NCBI RefSeq assembly: GCF_016907385.1
Contig: NZ_JAFBBU010000001.1
Location: 2,852,001 to 2,916,000 of the forward strand
Source: Subtercola frigoramans
GTDB taxonomy: Bacteria; Actinomycetota; Actinomycetes; Actinomycetales; Microbacteriaceae
Direction of reading: 5' to 3'
DNA length: 64,000 nt
Shown: positions 8,275 through 16,568 of the stretch, piece after piece
Layout of the letters: every line of letters starts with the position of its first letter
Position numbering within the stretch: position 1 is the stretch's first letter
Made by a program: the position numbers and the translations under genes
Notes under the pieces: model-generated
Told to the model about the DNA's origin: nothing
Database searches by the model: none
The model's input: the letters and a program-made list of their open reading frames with translations, nothing else

Positions 8275-9612
8275 TCAGAGTGCCGGGCGCAGGTCGGTCA
8301 GCCGTTTGGCTTTCAATTCGAACCTCGGCAGCGAGCCGGTCTCTGCGCGGTCGACGATGAAACGCAACCCTTCATGAGCATCTGCCAGCTCGGCGGCGAG
8401 CCGCGAGCTGAGCTCTCGCCAGGCCTCGTCGTTCACACTGGGAGACGGCTCGACCTGAAGCGTGATCTCGTCGCGGATTCCCTCGCGCGTGATGCGCAGC
8501 TGGAACTCCTCGATCGACCCGAAGGTGCGCACGATCCCCTCCACCGCCCGAGGGTAGACGTTTGTGCCGCGAACGAGCTTCATGTCGTCGACCCGGCCGA
8601 GAATCCCGCCCTCGTAGAGGTCCCAGGTACGGCCGTTGGATGCCCGGCTCGACGGCATCTTCTGAACCAGGTCAGCCGTGCGGTACCTGAGCAGCGGAAT
8701 CATGCTGCGCCCGAATGAGGTGCACACCCGCTCCCCGCGTTCGCCGTAACCGAGTTCCTTCCCCGTCTCCGGATCGATGACCTGTTCGATGAAGTGGTCT
8801 TCGATGATGTGGCAGCCGCCCGGCTGGTCGGCAGGCTCGAACATGAAGATCGTCGATACTTCGGTCATACCCGCGGTGTCGAACGCCTTCGCCCCCCACT
8901 GCTCTTCGATGAGGGCTTTCGTCTCGGGAATCGACCCGGCCGGTTCTCCCGAGAGGATGATCGTCTTCACAGCACTGCCGCGGAGGTCGATTCCGAGCTC
9001 CTGGGCCTCCTGTGCGAGGCGAAGTGCGTAGGTGGGCGTGCTGGCCACCACCGTCACCCCGAAGTCGATGATCTGCTTGATCCGGCCGGCCGTGGTCTGG
9101 GCTCCACCCGGGATCGTCATCGCCCCGATCTTCTCGAGCCCGTAGTGCAGCCCCCAGAACCCGATGAACGAGCCATAACCGAAGGCGATGTAGCCGACGT
9201 CCGACGGGCGGACTCCGACTCCCCAGAGGGCATAGCTCCACATCTCCGCCGACCACTTCCAGTCCTTGCGACTGTCGAGGGCTCGCAGTGGCATCTTGCC
9301 CGACGTGCCACTCGTGGTGTGCATCCTTACCGCACTCTCGGCGCCCGCCACAGGCAGTTCACCGTAGGGCGGATACGCGATCTGGCTCTGCATCCATTCG
9401 TCGCGGGTGAGAAACGGAATGCGTTCGATGTCGGCCCACGACCTGAGCTGATCGGGGCTGAAGCCCGCCGCCCTGAACGAACGCTGGTAGAACGGACTCC
9501 GGGCATCAGCCCACTCTGCGACGCGGCGCAGTTTGGCGAGCTGAAGCTGCCGAAGCTCCTCGCGGGGCAAGGTTTCGGTCTTCGGGTTCCAGTACGGGGA
9601 GTGATCCATCAT
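8275..9612 (-). CDS. Phenylacetate-CoA ligase-like acyl-CoA ligase, probable anthranilate-CoA ligase
   Basis: An adenylate-forming enzyme of the PaaK branch (about 445 residues from the ATG at 9612, the usual PaaK size). It begins YWNPKTETLPREELRQLQ, typical of PaaK. The phosphate-binding loop is HTTSGTSGKMP, and SGEPAGS, TAGMTE and YRTADL motifs follow, with a C-terminal lid domain containing GRVDDMKLVRGTNVYP. A longer reading frame extends upstream to 9675, but GAGG lies just before 9612. It is the first gene of the cluster as read on the minus strand. In context it should activate anthranilate released by kynureninase to anthraniloyl-CoA, the substrate of the fused monooxygenase. A different aromatic acid cannot be excluded from sequence. 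Confidence 0.88.
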   Translation of the reverse strand: MMDHSPYWNPKTETLPREELRQLQLAKLRRVAEWADARSPFYQRSFRAAGFSPDQLRSWADIERIPFLTRDEWMQSQIAYPPYGELPVAGAESAVRMHTTSGTSGKMPLRALDSRKDWKWSAEMWSYALWGVGVRPSDVGYIAFGYGSFIGFWGLHYGLEKIGAMTIPGGAQTTAGRIKQIIDFGVTVVASTPTYALRLAQEAQELGIDLRGSAVKTIILSGEPAGSIPETKALIEEQWGAKAFDTAGMTEVSTIFMFEPADQPGGCHIIEDHFIEQVIDPETGKELGYGERGERVCTSFGRSMIPLLRYRTADLVQKMPSSRASNGRTWDLYEGGILGRVDDMKLVRGTNVYPRAVEGIVRTFGSIEEFQLRITREGIRDEITLQVEPSPSVNDEAWRELSSRLAAELADAHEGLRFIVDRAETGSLPRFELKAKRLTDLRPAL

Positions 9613-9807
9613 TACCTCGAGGCACGTCGGTTCGTGGCGCCGGAATGCGTCACTCAGGCAATATAACCAAATCATGACGCGCGTTCTGTTTCTGTACTAT
9701 TAATTCGGTGTTACGCCGACCTGAGAGAGCGCGAGTCAGTTGTCCTCCCGCCGGAATTGCGTTGGCGGCACCACCGCGCTGCCGAAACAGAAGCACTAGT
9801 CTCAGCT

Positions 9808-10203
9808 GTGGCTACATTCAGAATCCTGCTGATCCGCATCGCCGTCTCGCTGGGCTCTGCCTGCGTCGGGCTCCTCGCCGCAGCGCTGCTCATCACCGAG
9901 GTGACGCTGACCTGGGAAGGGTTCCTGGTCACGGTGATCGTGTTCACGGTGGCTCAGAGCCTGATCGTCCCGCCCGTATTGAAGGCCACGACCCGCAACG
10001 CGCCCGCCTTCATCGGGGGGATCGGCATCGTCGCCACCCTCGTCTCCCTGCTCATTGCGGCCGTCATCGCCAACGGAATCCGCATCTCGGGGATCCGGGC
10101 CTGGATTCTCTGCACCCTTGTCATGTGGCTCGTCACCGCCGTCGGCAGTTTCCTGCTTGTCAGGTACCTGAAGAAGCAGGGGCGCCCCGCGGCCCGTCGC
10201 TGA
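9808..10203 (+). CDS. Small four-helix membrane protein, phage-holin-family-like
   Basis: An approximately 131-residue integral membrane protein from a GTG at 9808. An in-frame ATG at 9757 is possible, but its first residues are Arg/His/Ala-rich and uncharacteristic. Four hydrophobic helices are visible (about 8-27, 33-52, 60-85, 92-112), ending in a basic tail (RYLKKQGRPAARR). The layout resembles small actinobacterial membrane proteins of the phage-holin/superfamily IV type. No enzymatic motif is seen. It is transcribed divergently from the CoA ligase. Function unknown. Confidence 0.65.
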   Translation: MATFRILLIRIAVSLGSACVGLLAAALLITEVTLTWEGFLVTVIVFTVAQSLIVPPVLKATTRNAPAFIGGIGIVATLVSLLIAAVIANGIRISGIRAWILCTLVMWLVTAVGSFLLVRYLKKQGRPAARR

Positions 10204-10579
10204 CTCCGGCCCGCACCCTCGGTTGTCCCCTGTTTTGCGGACTGCGTTCGTGCGCCGGTCACCATAGCCTGATTCATGCGGTTGCATAAAGGCGCTGCTT
10301 CAGTCCCGGAATCACAGACCCGGCACCACAGACCCGGCACCACAGACCCGAGAGCACTCCTCCCATCGACGAGCCAGACAGCGAGCCTCCCCGCTACCTC
10401 CCCCAGGTGATCACCATCACGGTTCTGGTTCTCATCGGCATAGCGGTCTTCTGGGTGATCTCGCACAAGTGACGGATGCGAGCATGAGCGTTGCGAACGC
10501 GGCCGCAAGCCTCATCACGAGTACGCTCATGACCAGCCCGCACCTGACACGGACGCATGAGCAAGCCTGAGAGGCACGA
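10204..10579. other. 376-base gap with a short triplicated sequence and possible frame-broken micro-ORF
   Basis: No convincing intact gene. The segment ACCACAGACCCGGC recurs two to three times at about 10313-10350. Downstream, plus-strand codons ending at a TGA at 10470-10472 would read ITITVLVLIGIAVFWVISHK, which looks like a membrane anchor, but the frame has no ordinary start apart from a GTG at 10407. An ATG at 10276 opens a different frame through the repeat and ends before the anchor. This may be a small membrane-protein gene broken by repeat slippage. Confidence 0.35.
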
Positions 10580-11212
10580 ATGTCTGAACCACTGATTCCT
10601 GAACCTCGTAAAACGCCCGCTGTGGGCCCGGGCTGGTACCCCTCGCCGACCGGCACCTCGGAGTTGCGCTGGTGGGACGGCTACCAGTGGACGGAACACG
10701 CGATGGCCAGCGCACCGGTCAGTCGGATCGGGCCTTCCACGCCGGTGTACAACGCCTTCATCTGGCTCATCGTGCTTGTTCCGTTGATCGACACGGTGGC
10801 CCTCGCGATGCTGAACTTCGGCTCACTGATGACCGACAGTATGCGGGCATCCCTCTACAACCCGGGTGCGAGCCGCTACTCGTCGACATCGATGATGTAC
10901 ACACCCGGTTACATCGCAGTGCAGCTCATCGGGCTGGCTATCTATGCCATCATCGTTGTTCTCGCCTACCTGGACTGGAAGCGCCTCGGCACGGTCGGAT
11001 TCCCCCGCCGTTTCCACTGGGCGTGGGCCTTCCTCTCAGTCGTCTATGTGATCGGGCGTTCCGTCGTCGTCAGGCAGCAGACCGGCCGGGGACTCGCCGT
11101 CATCTGGGTCTACATCGGCGTGTTCGTGATCCAGCTGATCGTCATCGGTGTCCAGGTTGCGAGCGCGATCGGCTCGATGACCCAGATCGTTCAGCAGTAC
11201 TCACGCACCTGA
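10580..11212 (+). CDS. DUF2510 domain-containing membrane protein
   Basis: A 210-residue protein. Residues 15-40 carry the short DUF2510 motif (GWYPSPTGTSELRWWDGYQWTEH split over the domain), a Trp-rich cytoplasmic module common in actinobacterial membrane proteins. Four hydrophobic segments follow (about 54-75, 115-135, 145-165, 175-200). The start has GAGAGG five bases upstream. No catalytic motif. DUF2510 proteins are generally uncharacterised; this one stands alone between convergent neighbours. Confidence 0.8.
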   Translation: MSEPLIPEPRKTPAVGPGWYPSPTGTSELRWWDGYQWTEHAMASAPVSRIGPSTPVYNAFIWLIVLVPLIDTVALAMLNFGSLMTDSMRASLYNPGASRYSSTSMMYTPGYIAVQLIGLAIYAIIVVLAYLDWKRLGTVGFPRRFHWAWAFLSVVYVIGRSVVVRQQTGRGLAVIWVYIGVFVIQLIVIGVQVASAIGSMTQIVQQYSRT

Positions 11213-11259
11213 GGAGTGCGCCGCACAGGCCGTGCCGTACAGCCCGTGCCGCACAGTCT

Positions 11260-12759
11260 TCACTGAACCGCGGCGGTGAGCCTCGACACGTTGTCGAGCA
11301 GCTGGGACCGCACCGGGCGTTGCAGCCAGTCTTCGAGCAGCAGTTCGCGTGAGTGCAGCAGGTAGTCCTCCTCGACTTCGCGCAGCGCGTCAACAAAACG
11401 GCGCCCACGGACGAGCAGCGAGACCTCGAAGTTGAGACTGAATGAGCGCATGTCCATGTTGCTCGATCCGATCACGGCAACCTCATCGTCGATCGTGAAG
11501 TGCTTCGCGTGCAGAACGACGGGCTTCTCGTAGAGGAAGATCCGCACCCCCGCGCGCAGAAGAGCTTCATAGTATGAACGCTGTGCGTGATAGACCACCG
11601 CCTGGTCGGCCACCTCGCAGGCGAAGAGGTGCACCTCGACGCCCCGCTCCGCGGCCGTCGTGATGGCGTAGAGCATGGAATCGTCGGGCACGAAGTAGGG
11701 GCTCACGATGACCAGCCGCTGCTGGGCCGCGTAGAGCAGCGCATTGAACAACCGGAGGTTGTTCTCGCCTTCGAACCCTGGGCCGCTCGGTACGATCTGG
11801 CAGTCGAGCGTGTCTGACGACTCGACGACACGGATCGACTCGGTCTCGCGGGTGAGCAGTTCGTCGGTCTCGCTGTACCAATCGGTGATGAAGATCGCAT
11901 TCACACCCGCGACCGTCGGGCCCTCGATCTTGACCATGAGGTCTTTCCAACGCAGGCCCTGCCGGATGTTGCTGCGCTTGTTGTACGAAGGGTCGACCAT
12001 GTTCTGCGAACCCATGAAACCGACGAGACCGTCGATCACGAGAACCTTGCGGTGGTTCCGGAGGTCCGGTCGACGACACGAGCTCCGGAACGGATAGAAG
12101 GGCAGCATCTCCCAGAAGTCGATGTCGTTCGCCCGCAGCCATCGACGGGTGGCACGGCCTCTCGGGCTGCGGATGGTCGAGATGTGGTCGTACAGGACCC
12201 TGACTGTGACTCCCCTCTTCTGGGCGGCAAGCAGCGCATCGAAGAAGGGTACCGTCGTCGCGTCGCGGCTGAGGATGTAGAACTCGACGTGTACGTACTT
12301 CTCGGCAGCCTCGACCGCCGCCGTCATCGCCGCAATCGACTCGGTGTAGTCCGGCAGGAGTTTGACATCGTTGCCACCGACCAGCGGCATGGCACCCAGC
12401 GTGCGATTCAGTTCGACGACCGAACTGAACCACTCCGGCCAGGTCTCGTTCTTCGAGACGAGATCGAGCCCCTCTGTCGTCTCCAGAATGAAGTTGTTGA
12501 TCTCCTGCTGCTTGTCTCGACGCGCTTTGGGCAGCTTGGTCGTTCCGAACAGGCTGAAGAAGAGCGTCCCGGGGATCGGGGCGACGAAGATCGCCATCAG
12601 CCACGCCATGGCTGCCGTGGGCCGCCGATTGCGCGGCACCACGATGACGGCACCGATGCGGATGACGATCTCGGCGATGAGAACAACGATCGGCACGACC
12701 TTGAACAGCTTGTGCCGGCTCAGGCGAGCCAGTCCTTCTTTCACGCTCTTGCACCCCAT
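11260..12759 (-). CDS. cls: Cardiolipin synthase
   Basis: A 499-residue phospholipase-D superfamily enzyme that condenses two phosphatidylglycerols (or PG and CDP-diacylglycerol) into cardiolipin at the membrane. Two N-terminal transmembrane helices (about 20-41 and 50-71) precede two HKD catalytic motifs, HRKVLVID at 235-242 and HAKHFTID at 416-423, each with the required His, Lys and Asp. Length and layout match bacterial ClsA. It is a single gene, convergent with the DUF2510 gene and divergent from a PAP2 phosphatase, in a stretch rich in lipid-metabolism genes. Confidence 0.92.
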   Translation of the reverse strand: MGCKSVKEGLARLSRHKLFKVVPIVVLIAEIVIRIGAVIVVPRNRRPTAAMAWLMAIFVAPIPGTLFFSLFGTTKLPKARRDKQQEINNFILETTEGLDLVSKNETWPEWFSSVVELNRTLGAMPLVGGNDVKLLPDYTESIAAMTAAVEAAEKYVHVEFYILSRDATTVPFFDALLAAQKRGVTVRVLYDHISTIRSPRGRATRRWLRANDIDFWEMLPFYPFRSSCRRPDLRNHRKVLVIDGLVGFMGSQNMVDPSYNKRSNIRQGLRWKDLMVKIEGPTVAGVNAIFITDWYSETDELLTRETESIRVVESSDTLDCQIVPSGPGFEGENNLRLFNALLYAAQQRLVIVSPYFVPDDSMLYAITTAAERGVEVHLFACEVADQAVVYHAQRSYYEALLRAGVRIFLYEKPVVLHAKHFTIDDEVAVIGSSNMDMRSFSLNFEVSLLVRGRRFVDALREVEEDYLLHSRELLLEDWLQRPVRSQLLDNVSRLTAAVQ

Positions 12760-12893
12760 CGTCGAAACCTGTTGACCGCTGACATTGCCACCCCGCGGAG
12801 ATTGTTACCCATTGAGCCTGCCACACCTTAGCGGTCACCCGGCCCGAAATCGAGGCCCCGCCACGGAATCGCACCGTGTACTACCGTCATCGC

Positions 12894-13871
12894 ATGCCTG
12901 GTTCTACCCTCCGTTCCTTCCATGAGAGATTCATCGTCGAGACACGACCCGTGAACGCCACGGTCAAGCGAAACCTCTTCATCATCTCTGCCGTCCTCGT
13001 CGGAGCCGGCCTGGTGTTCTTCTTCGTGATTCTGTCCAGCGTGCTGCAGAAAGACGATGTCTCGAGCATCGATGCACCGATCGAGAGCTGGATCGACGCC
13101 CGCCGCACAGACTGGCTCACGGTCGTCATGATCGGCATAGCAGTGGTGTTCGGTCCGATCGCACTGCCGATCATCATCCTGGTCGTCACGGTGAGCTGGG
13201 GCATCTTCGCCCGGCACATCTGGCGCCCGCTGCTGCTCGCTCTCGGCACCCTGACCGGCGTGATCGTTGTGCAGATCATCACCCGGCTGGTCGGCAGGCA
13301 ACGCCCGCCCGTCTCGCTCATGCTCTTCGGGACCGACACGACGTTCTCCTTTCCCTCAGGCCACGTTCTCGGTGCGTGCGACTTTCTGCTCCTGCTGACG
13401 TACCTGGTCTTCTCGCGCAAGAAGAACCCGCGGGTGACTGTGGCGGCATTCGTCGTCGCCGCCCTGCTCATCTTCGCGGCGGCCGTGTGCCGGGTCTACC
13501 TGGGATACCACTGGGCGACAGACGCCCTCGCTTCGATGTCACTGTCGCTGGTCATCCTCGGGCTCATCGTCGCGCTCGACACGTATCGCACTGTGCGTGT
13601 CAGATCAGAGGCGGGCACGCAACGCCCGCACGCCGCTGTAGACACCGTAGGCGATCAGGCCGGCGCCCACGATCCAGAGCAGCGCCATGCCCAGCGGCAC
13701 GGTGGCCAGGCTTCGGAGGGCCCCGTCGAGGCCCGTCGCTCTGCCCGGGTCGACGGCGAACGCAGCGACGGCGAAGAGCACGCCCACAAGTACCAGCACG
13801 ATTCCCTTGGCCACGTAGCCGAGAACACCGACGAACACGATGGCGGTGCCGGCCGTGCCAGAGGGCACTGA
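12894..13871 (+). CDS. PAP2 superfamily membrane phosphatase with an unusual C-terminal tail
   Basis: A lipid-phosphate or undecaprenyl-diphosphate type phosphatase. Several membrane helices surround the PAP2 signature: RLVGRQRPP, FPSGHVLGA and CRVYLGYHWATD, with the two catalytic histidines present. The catalytic domain ends near residue 235. The frame then continues for about 95 Arg/His/Gly/Asp-rich residues that lie exactly antisense to the 3' end of the DUF1206 gene (13605-13871) and look like a shadow of it, so the tail may simply reflect lack of a stop codon after the true domain. The start could also be a GTG at 12876. Substrate not determinable from sequence. Confidence 0.82.
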   Translation: MPGSTLRSFHERFIVETRPVNATVKRNLFIISAVLVGAGLVFFFVILSSVLQKDDVSSIDAPIESWIDARRTDWLTVVMIGIAVVFGPIALPIIILVVTVSWGIFARHIWRPLLLALGTLTGVIVVQIITRLVGRQRPPVSLMLFGTDTTFSFPSGHVLGACDFLLLLTYLVFSRKKNPRVTVAAFVVAALLIFAAAVCRVYLGYHWATDALASMSLSLVILGLIVALDTYRTVRVRSEAGTQRPHAAVDTVGDQAGAHDPEQRHAQRHGGQASEGPVEARRSARVDGERSDGEEHAHKYQHDSLGHVAENTDEHDGGAGRARGH

Positions 13872-14408
13872 AATGTCGTCGGTGAACTTCTTCGTGGCAC
13901 CCTTCACGACGAAGTAGACGCCGATTGCCGCTATGGCGATGCCGATCACGACAGCCAGGATCTGCCCACCAGGTGTCGCCAGGAGCCCTGCACTGGCCTG
14001 GCTCGTGCTCGACGCAGAATTCGATGAGCCGCCCTGCGCGAAGGTCAGTGCTGTTCCGCCAACCGCGAGGTAGACCACACCCTTGGCGACCTCCTTGACG
14101 ATGTGCGAAACGCGTTTCTTCGGGTCGGTAGCCCGAAAGAGGAAGGCACCGAGGATCAGCCAGAGCCCCAGGGCAGCAAGTCCGACGACCACGACCCAGA
14201 GTACGAAGACACCGCCCGGAGCGCTCGCCAACTGGGTGAGCGCACCCGATTGATCGGCTTCGCCACCCCCCGTACCCACAGCGAGGCCGATGGCGATCAA
14301 TCCGATCAGGATGTGCAGCAGTCCGTTGACCGCAAATCCCAGCCGGGCAAGGCCACGGAGCACAGGGCTGTTCGACACCGTACGTGCGGCGGCTTTCGCG
14401 TCAGGCAT
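13605..14408 (-). CDS. DUF1206 domain-containing membrane protein
   Basis: About 267 residues from the ATG at 14408, which overlaps the stop of the lipid kinase gene by 8 bases. A longer reading frame runs upstream to 14639, but that part only mirrors the repetitive end of the kinase gene. Six transmembrane helices are arranged as three repeats of a two-helix unit (LARLGFAVNGLLHILIGLIA; HIVKEVAKGVVYLAVGG; GVLGYVAKGIVLVLVG), the hallmark of DUF1206. Function unknown in the family. Co-transcription with a lipid kinase and a PAP2 phosphatase points to a membrane-lipid role. Confidence 0.88.
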   Translation of the reverse strand: MPDAKAAARTVSNSPVLRGLARLGFAVNGLLHILIGLIAIGLAVGTGGGEADQSGALTQLASAPGGVFVLWVVVVGLAALGLWLILGAFLFRATDPKKRVSHIVKEVAKGVVYLAVGGTALTFAQGGSSNSASSTSQASAGLLATPGGQILAVVIGIAIAAIGVYFVVKGATKKFTDDISVPSGTAGTAIVFVGVLGYVAKGIVLVLVGVLFAVAAFAVDPGRATGLDGALRSLATVPLGMALLWIVGAGLIAYGVYSGVRALRARL

Positions 14409-15588
14409 GCGCGTCCTCCTTCGCACCGGGACCGTCATCACTGATGACATTTGCATCGGCATCGGCATCGGCACCGGCATCACTGGTGACACTTGCGTCG
14501 GCAGCGTCGGCAGCATCGGCAGCATCGGCAGCATCATCATCACCCGAGCTGTCGTCGGCGACCTCGGCCGGAATGCGCACAACCAGCGCACCGGCGTCGA
14601 CCCACGTCTTGAACGCCACCGCCTCACCGAAGGCGTCACCGTCGAGCTCGATGTGCTCTGCCCGGTTGAAGCGCGCGGTGACGGACGCCCCCTTGTCGTA
14701 CTCCATCGCCCGGACCTCCTTCACCTCACCCATGAGCTTTCTGCCCATCGACGTCCGCCGGATGATCCCGTTCTCCCACGCGACTCGCGCCCAGATCTGG
14801 ATCCAGCCGAAGAACCCCTTCGGTCGGAGCATCACGATGTCGAAGACCCCATCGTCGACGGCGGCATCGGGCAGCAGCAGCATGTTCGCCGGCAGCGAGC
14901 CGCAGTTGCCGACGATGAGCGTGTGGGCACGAAGAGCGCGGGTCGGATGATCGCCGAGCCGATACCGGAAGCGCAGTTCGTCTTTGTCTCTCAGCGCCAG
15001 CGAGATCGCCTGCACATAGGCGAGCCAGCCCACTCGCTTCTTGAGCTCGGAGTTCGTATTGGCGATCATCTTGGCGTCGATCCCCAGCCCGGCCATCACG
15101 AGGAACGCGTGCCTGTCCCGGGTCGAATCCGCCCGTTCGATGTCGATGACACCCAGGTCGATGGAACGGTTCGCACCCGTGAACGCCGTCGCCAGAGAGT
15201 GGTCCATGTCGTCGAGGGTGAGCGCGAGGTTGCGCGCGAGCAGGTTTCCGGTGCCAGAGGGCAACAGCGCAAGGGGGATGCCTGTGCCCCGGAGGGTTTC
15301 TGCCACCGCGCGAACGGTTCCGTCCCCGCCTGCTGCGATGACGACATCGACCTTCTGTTCGACGGCCTTCCTGGTGATCTGCTCTCCGGGGTCGTCTTCG
15401 CTCGTCTCGAGCCAGAGCGTGGACGCCCAGCTGTTCGCCGCCTCCTGCGCCTCAAGCGCCGCACGCAGCTGCTCGAGGTCGACTTTGATGGGATTGTAGA
15501 CGAGGGCGGCCGTCTTCTGCTGGTTGTCTGCGGCACTGGTTACTGCCTCATCAGCGGCGGCGTGCCTGGGCTCGTTCGAGGGCGTCAT
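14401..15588 (-). CDS. Diacylglycerol kinase family lipid kinase with repetitive acidic tail
   Basis: A 395-residue lipid kinase of the DagK/YegS family. The ATP-binding motif is VIAAGGDGTVRAVAE near residue 95, followed by LPSGTGNLLARN and a C-terminal domain with DGVFDIVMLRP. It would phosphorylate diacylglycerol or a related lipid on the cytoplasmic face. The last about 45 residues are a low-complexity Asp/Ala tail (DAADAADAADA, DADADA) encoded by 6- and 9-bp tandem repeats. The gene sits in a tightly coupled operon: the upstream PAP2 gene ends on its ATG (ATGA) and its own stop overlaps the DUF1206 start. A matching phosphatase (PAP2) and kinase in one operon suggests control of the diacylglycerol/phosphatidate balance. 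Confidence 0.88.
   Translation of the reverse strand: MTPSNEPRHAAADEAVTSAADNQQKTAALVYNPIKVDLEQLRAALEAQEAANSWASTLWLETSEDDPGEQITRKAVEQKVDVVIAAGGDGTVRAVAETLRGTGIPLALLPSGTGNLLARNLALTLDDMDHSLATAFTGANRSIDLGVIDIERADSTRDRHAFLVMAGLGIDAKMIANTNSELKKRVGWLAYVQAISLALRDKDELRFRYRLGDHPTRALRAHTLIVGNCGSLPANMLLLPDAAVDDGVFDIVMLRPKGFFGWIQIWARVAWENGIIRRTSMGRKLMGEVKEVRAMEYDKGASVTARFNRAEHIELDGDAFGEAVAFKTWVDAGALVVRIPAEVADDSSGDDDAADAADAADAADASVTSDAGADADADANVISDDGPGAKEDAHA
14454..14540. repeat. 6- and 9-bp tandem repeats encoding the Asp/Ala tail of the lipid kinase
   Basis: Repeated GCATCG/GCATCGGCA-type units, read on the minus strand as Ala-Asp and Ala-Asp-Ala repeats. The array is in frame and only length-variable in multiples of three. 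Confidence 0.8.
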
Positions 15589-16475
15589 GTCGTGTGCTCC
15601 AGATCGTCGGGTTTTTCATGCACGGGCTGCTCGTGTTCGGGCTGCTGGTGTTCAGACGGCCTTCTCCGGGTCGTGAGGTAGAGGCGGTGCGCGGTGATCA
15701 CGATGGCGAGCCAGGCGGCCCCGAGCATCCAGCCGGCGAGCACATCGGTGAACCAGTGGTGCCCGAGGTAGACGCGGCTGAGACCGATCGACAGGGCGAA
15801 GAGCGTGGCGACCGCGATGGTGGTCACCCGGGCCCTGGCGGTCTTCTGGCGCAGGATCAGGAGATACGCGATGATTCCCGCGATGACGACCGCATTGAGC
15901 GTGTGCCCGCTCGGGAAGGAGGGCGAGTATTCGTACGGTGGTACGGCGTCGGCCAGGGGCGGCCTGTCGCGGCCGATCAGGTCTTTGCCGGCGATGGTCA
16001 TGAGGAGGGAGCCGGTTCCAGCAGCCGCGATGAGGATCACCGGCGTCCACGACCGCCGCCGAGCGGCCAGAATGACGATGGCCCCCACCGCGATGATCGG
16101 CATGCCGATCGGCCCGGCGATGTCGGTGTAGGCGGTCACGATGGCGTCGAACCAGGGCGAACGGGCCGACATCATCGCAGCCAGCAGCGGCTTGTCGAGC
16201 CCAGCGACGCCGTCGGAATCGGTGACGGCGTCGTAGACCTGGGCGGCGGCGGCACTCAACAGCACCACGATGGCCATGCCGAAGGCCAGCGTGAGGATGA
16301 GCGCGCCGTGCGGACCGAGCCTGGCCGACAGCCGGCGAGTCAGTTGGGCGAGAAGGCGCCCGATGGGGCTGTACCAGTGAGTGAGATCGCGAGACCCCAC
16401 AAATCGATCGTGGGTCAGCTCTCCCCTGACTCCCGAGTCTTTCGGGCTCGCCGGTGTCACAGGAGGAAGTTCCAT
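15585..16475 (-). CDS. PAP2 superfamily membrane phosphatase
   Basis: A 296-residue integral membrane phosphatase. The three PAP2 motifs are complete: KDLIGRDRPPL, PSFPSGHTLNA and SRVYLGHHWFTD. Membrane helices flank them, and the C-terminal tail is charged with EHQQPEHEQPVHEKP repeats. I start it at the ATG at 16475 because the open frame further upstream runs antisense through the LysR gene and is not coding-like. It is first in the coupled operon PAP2-lipid kinase-DUF1206 and divergent from the LysR gene with a 93-base gap. Probable substrate: phosphatidate, phosphatidylglycerol phosphate or undecaprenyl pyrophosphate. Confidence 0.88.
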   Translation of the reverse strand: MELPPVTPASPKDSGVRGELTHDRFVGSRDLTHWYSPIGRLLAQLTRRLSARLGPHGALILTLAFGMAIVVLLSAAAAQVYDAVTDSDGVAGLDKPLLAAMMSARSPWFDAIVTAYTDIAGPIGMPIIAVGAIVILAARRRSWTPVILIAAAGTGSLLMTIAGKDLIGRDRPPLADAVPPYEYSPSFPSGHTLNAVVIAGIIAYLLILRQKTARARVTTIAVATLFALSIGLSRVYLGHHWFTDVLAGWMLGAAWLAIVITAHRLYLTTRRRPSEHQQPEHEQPVHEKPDDLEHTT

Positions 16476-16568
16476 ACTCCGATAGTAGGCAGCAGGTGCC
16501 GCATCGCTCGGGGGCTTGCGCGCCCACGCCGCGCTCGGTAGGCGGCTCTGCACTGCATACTTGCAGAT

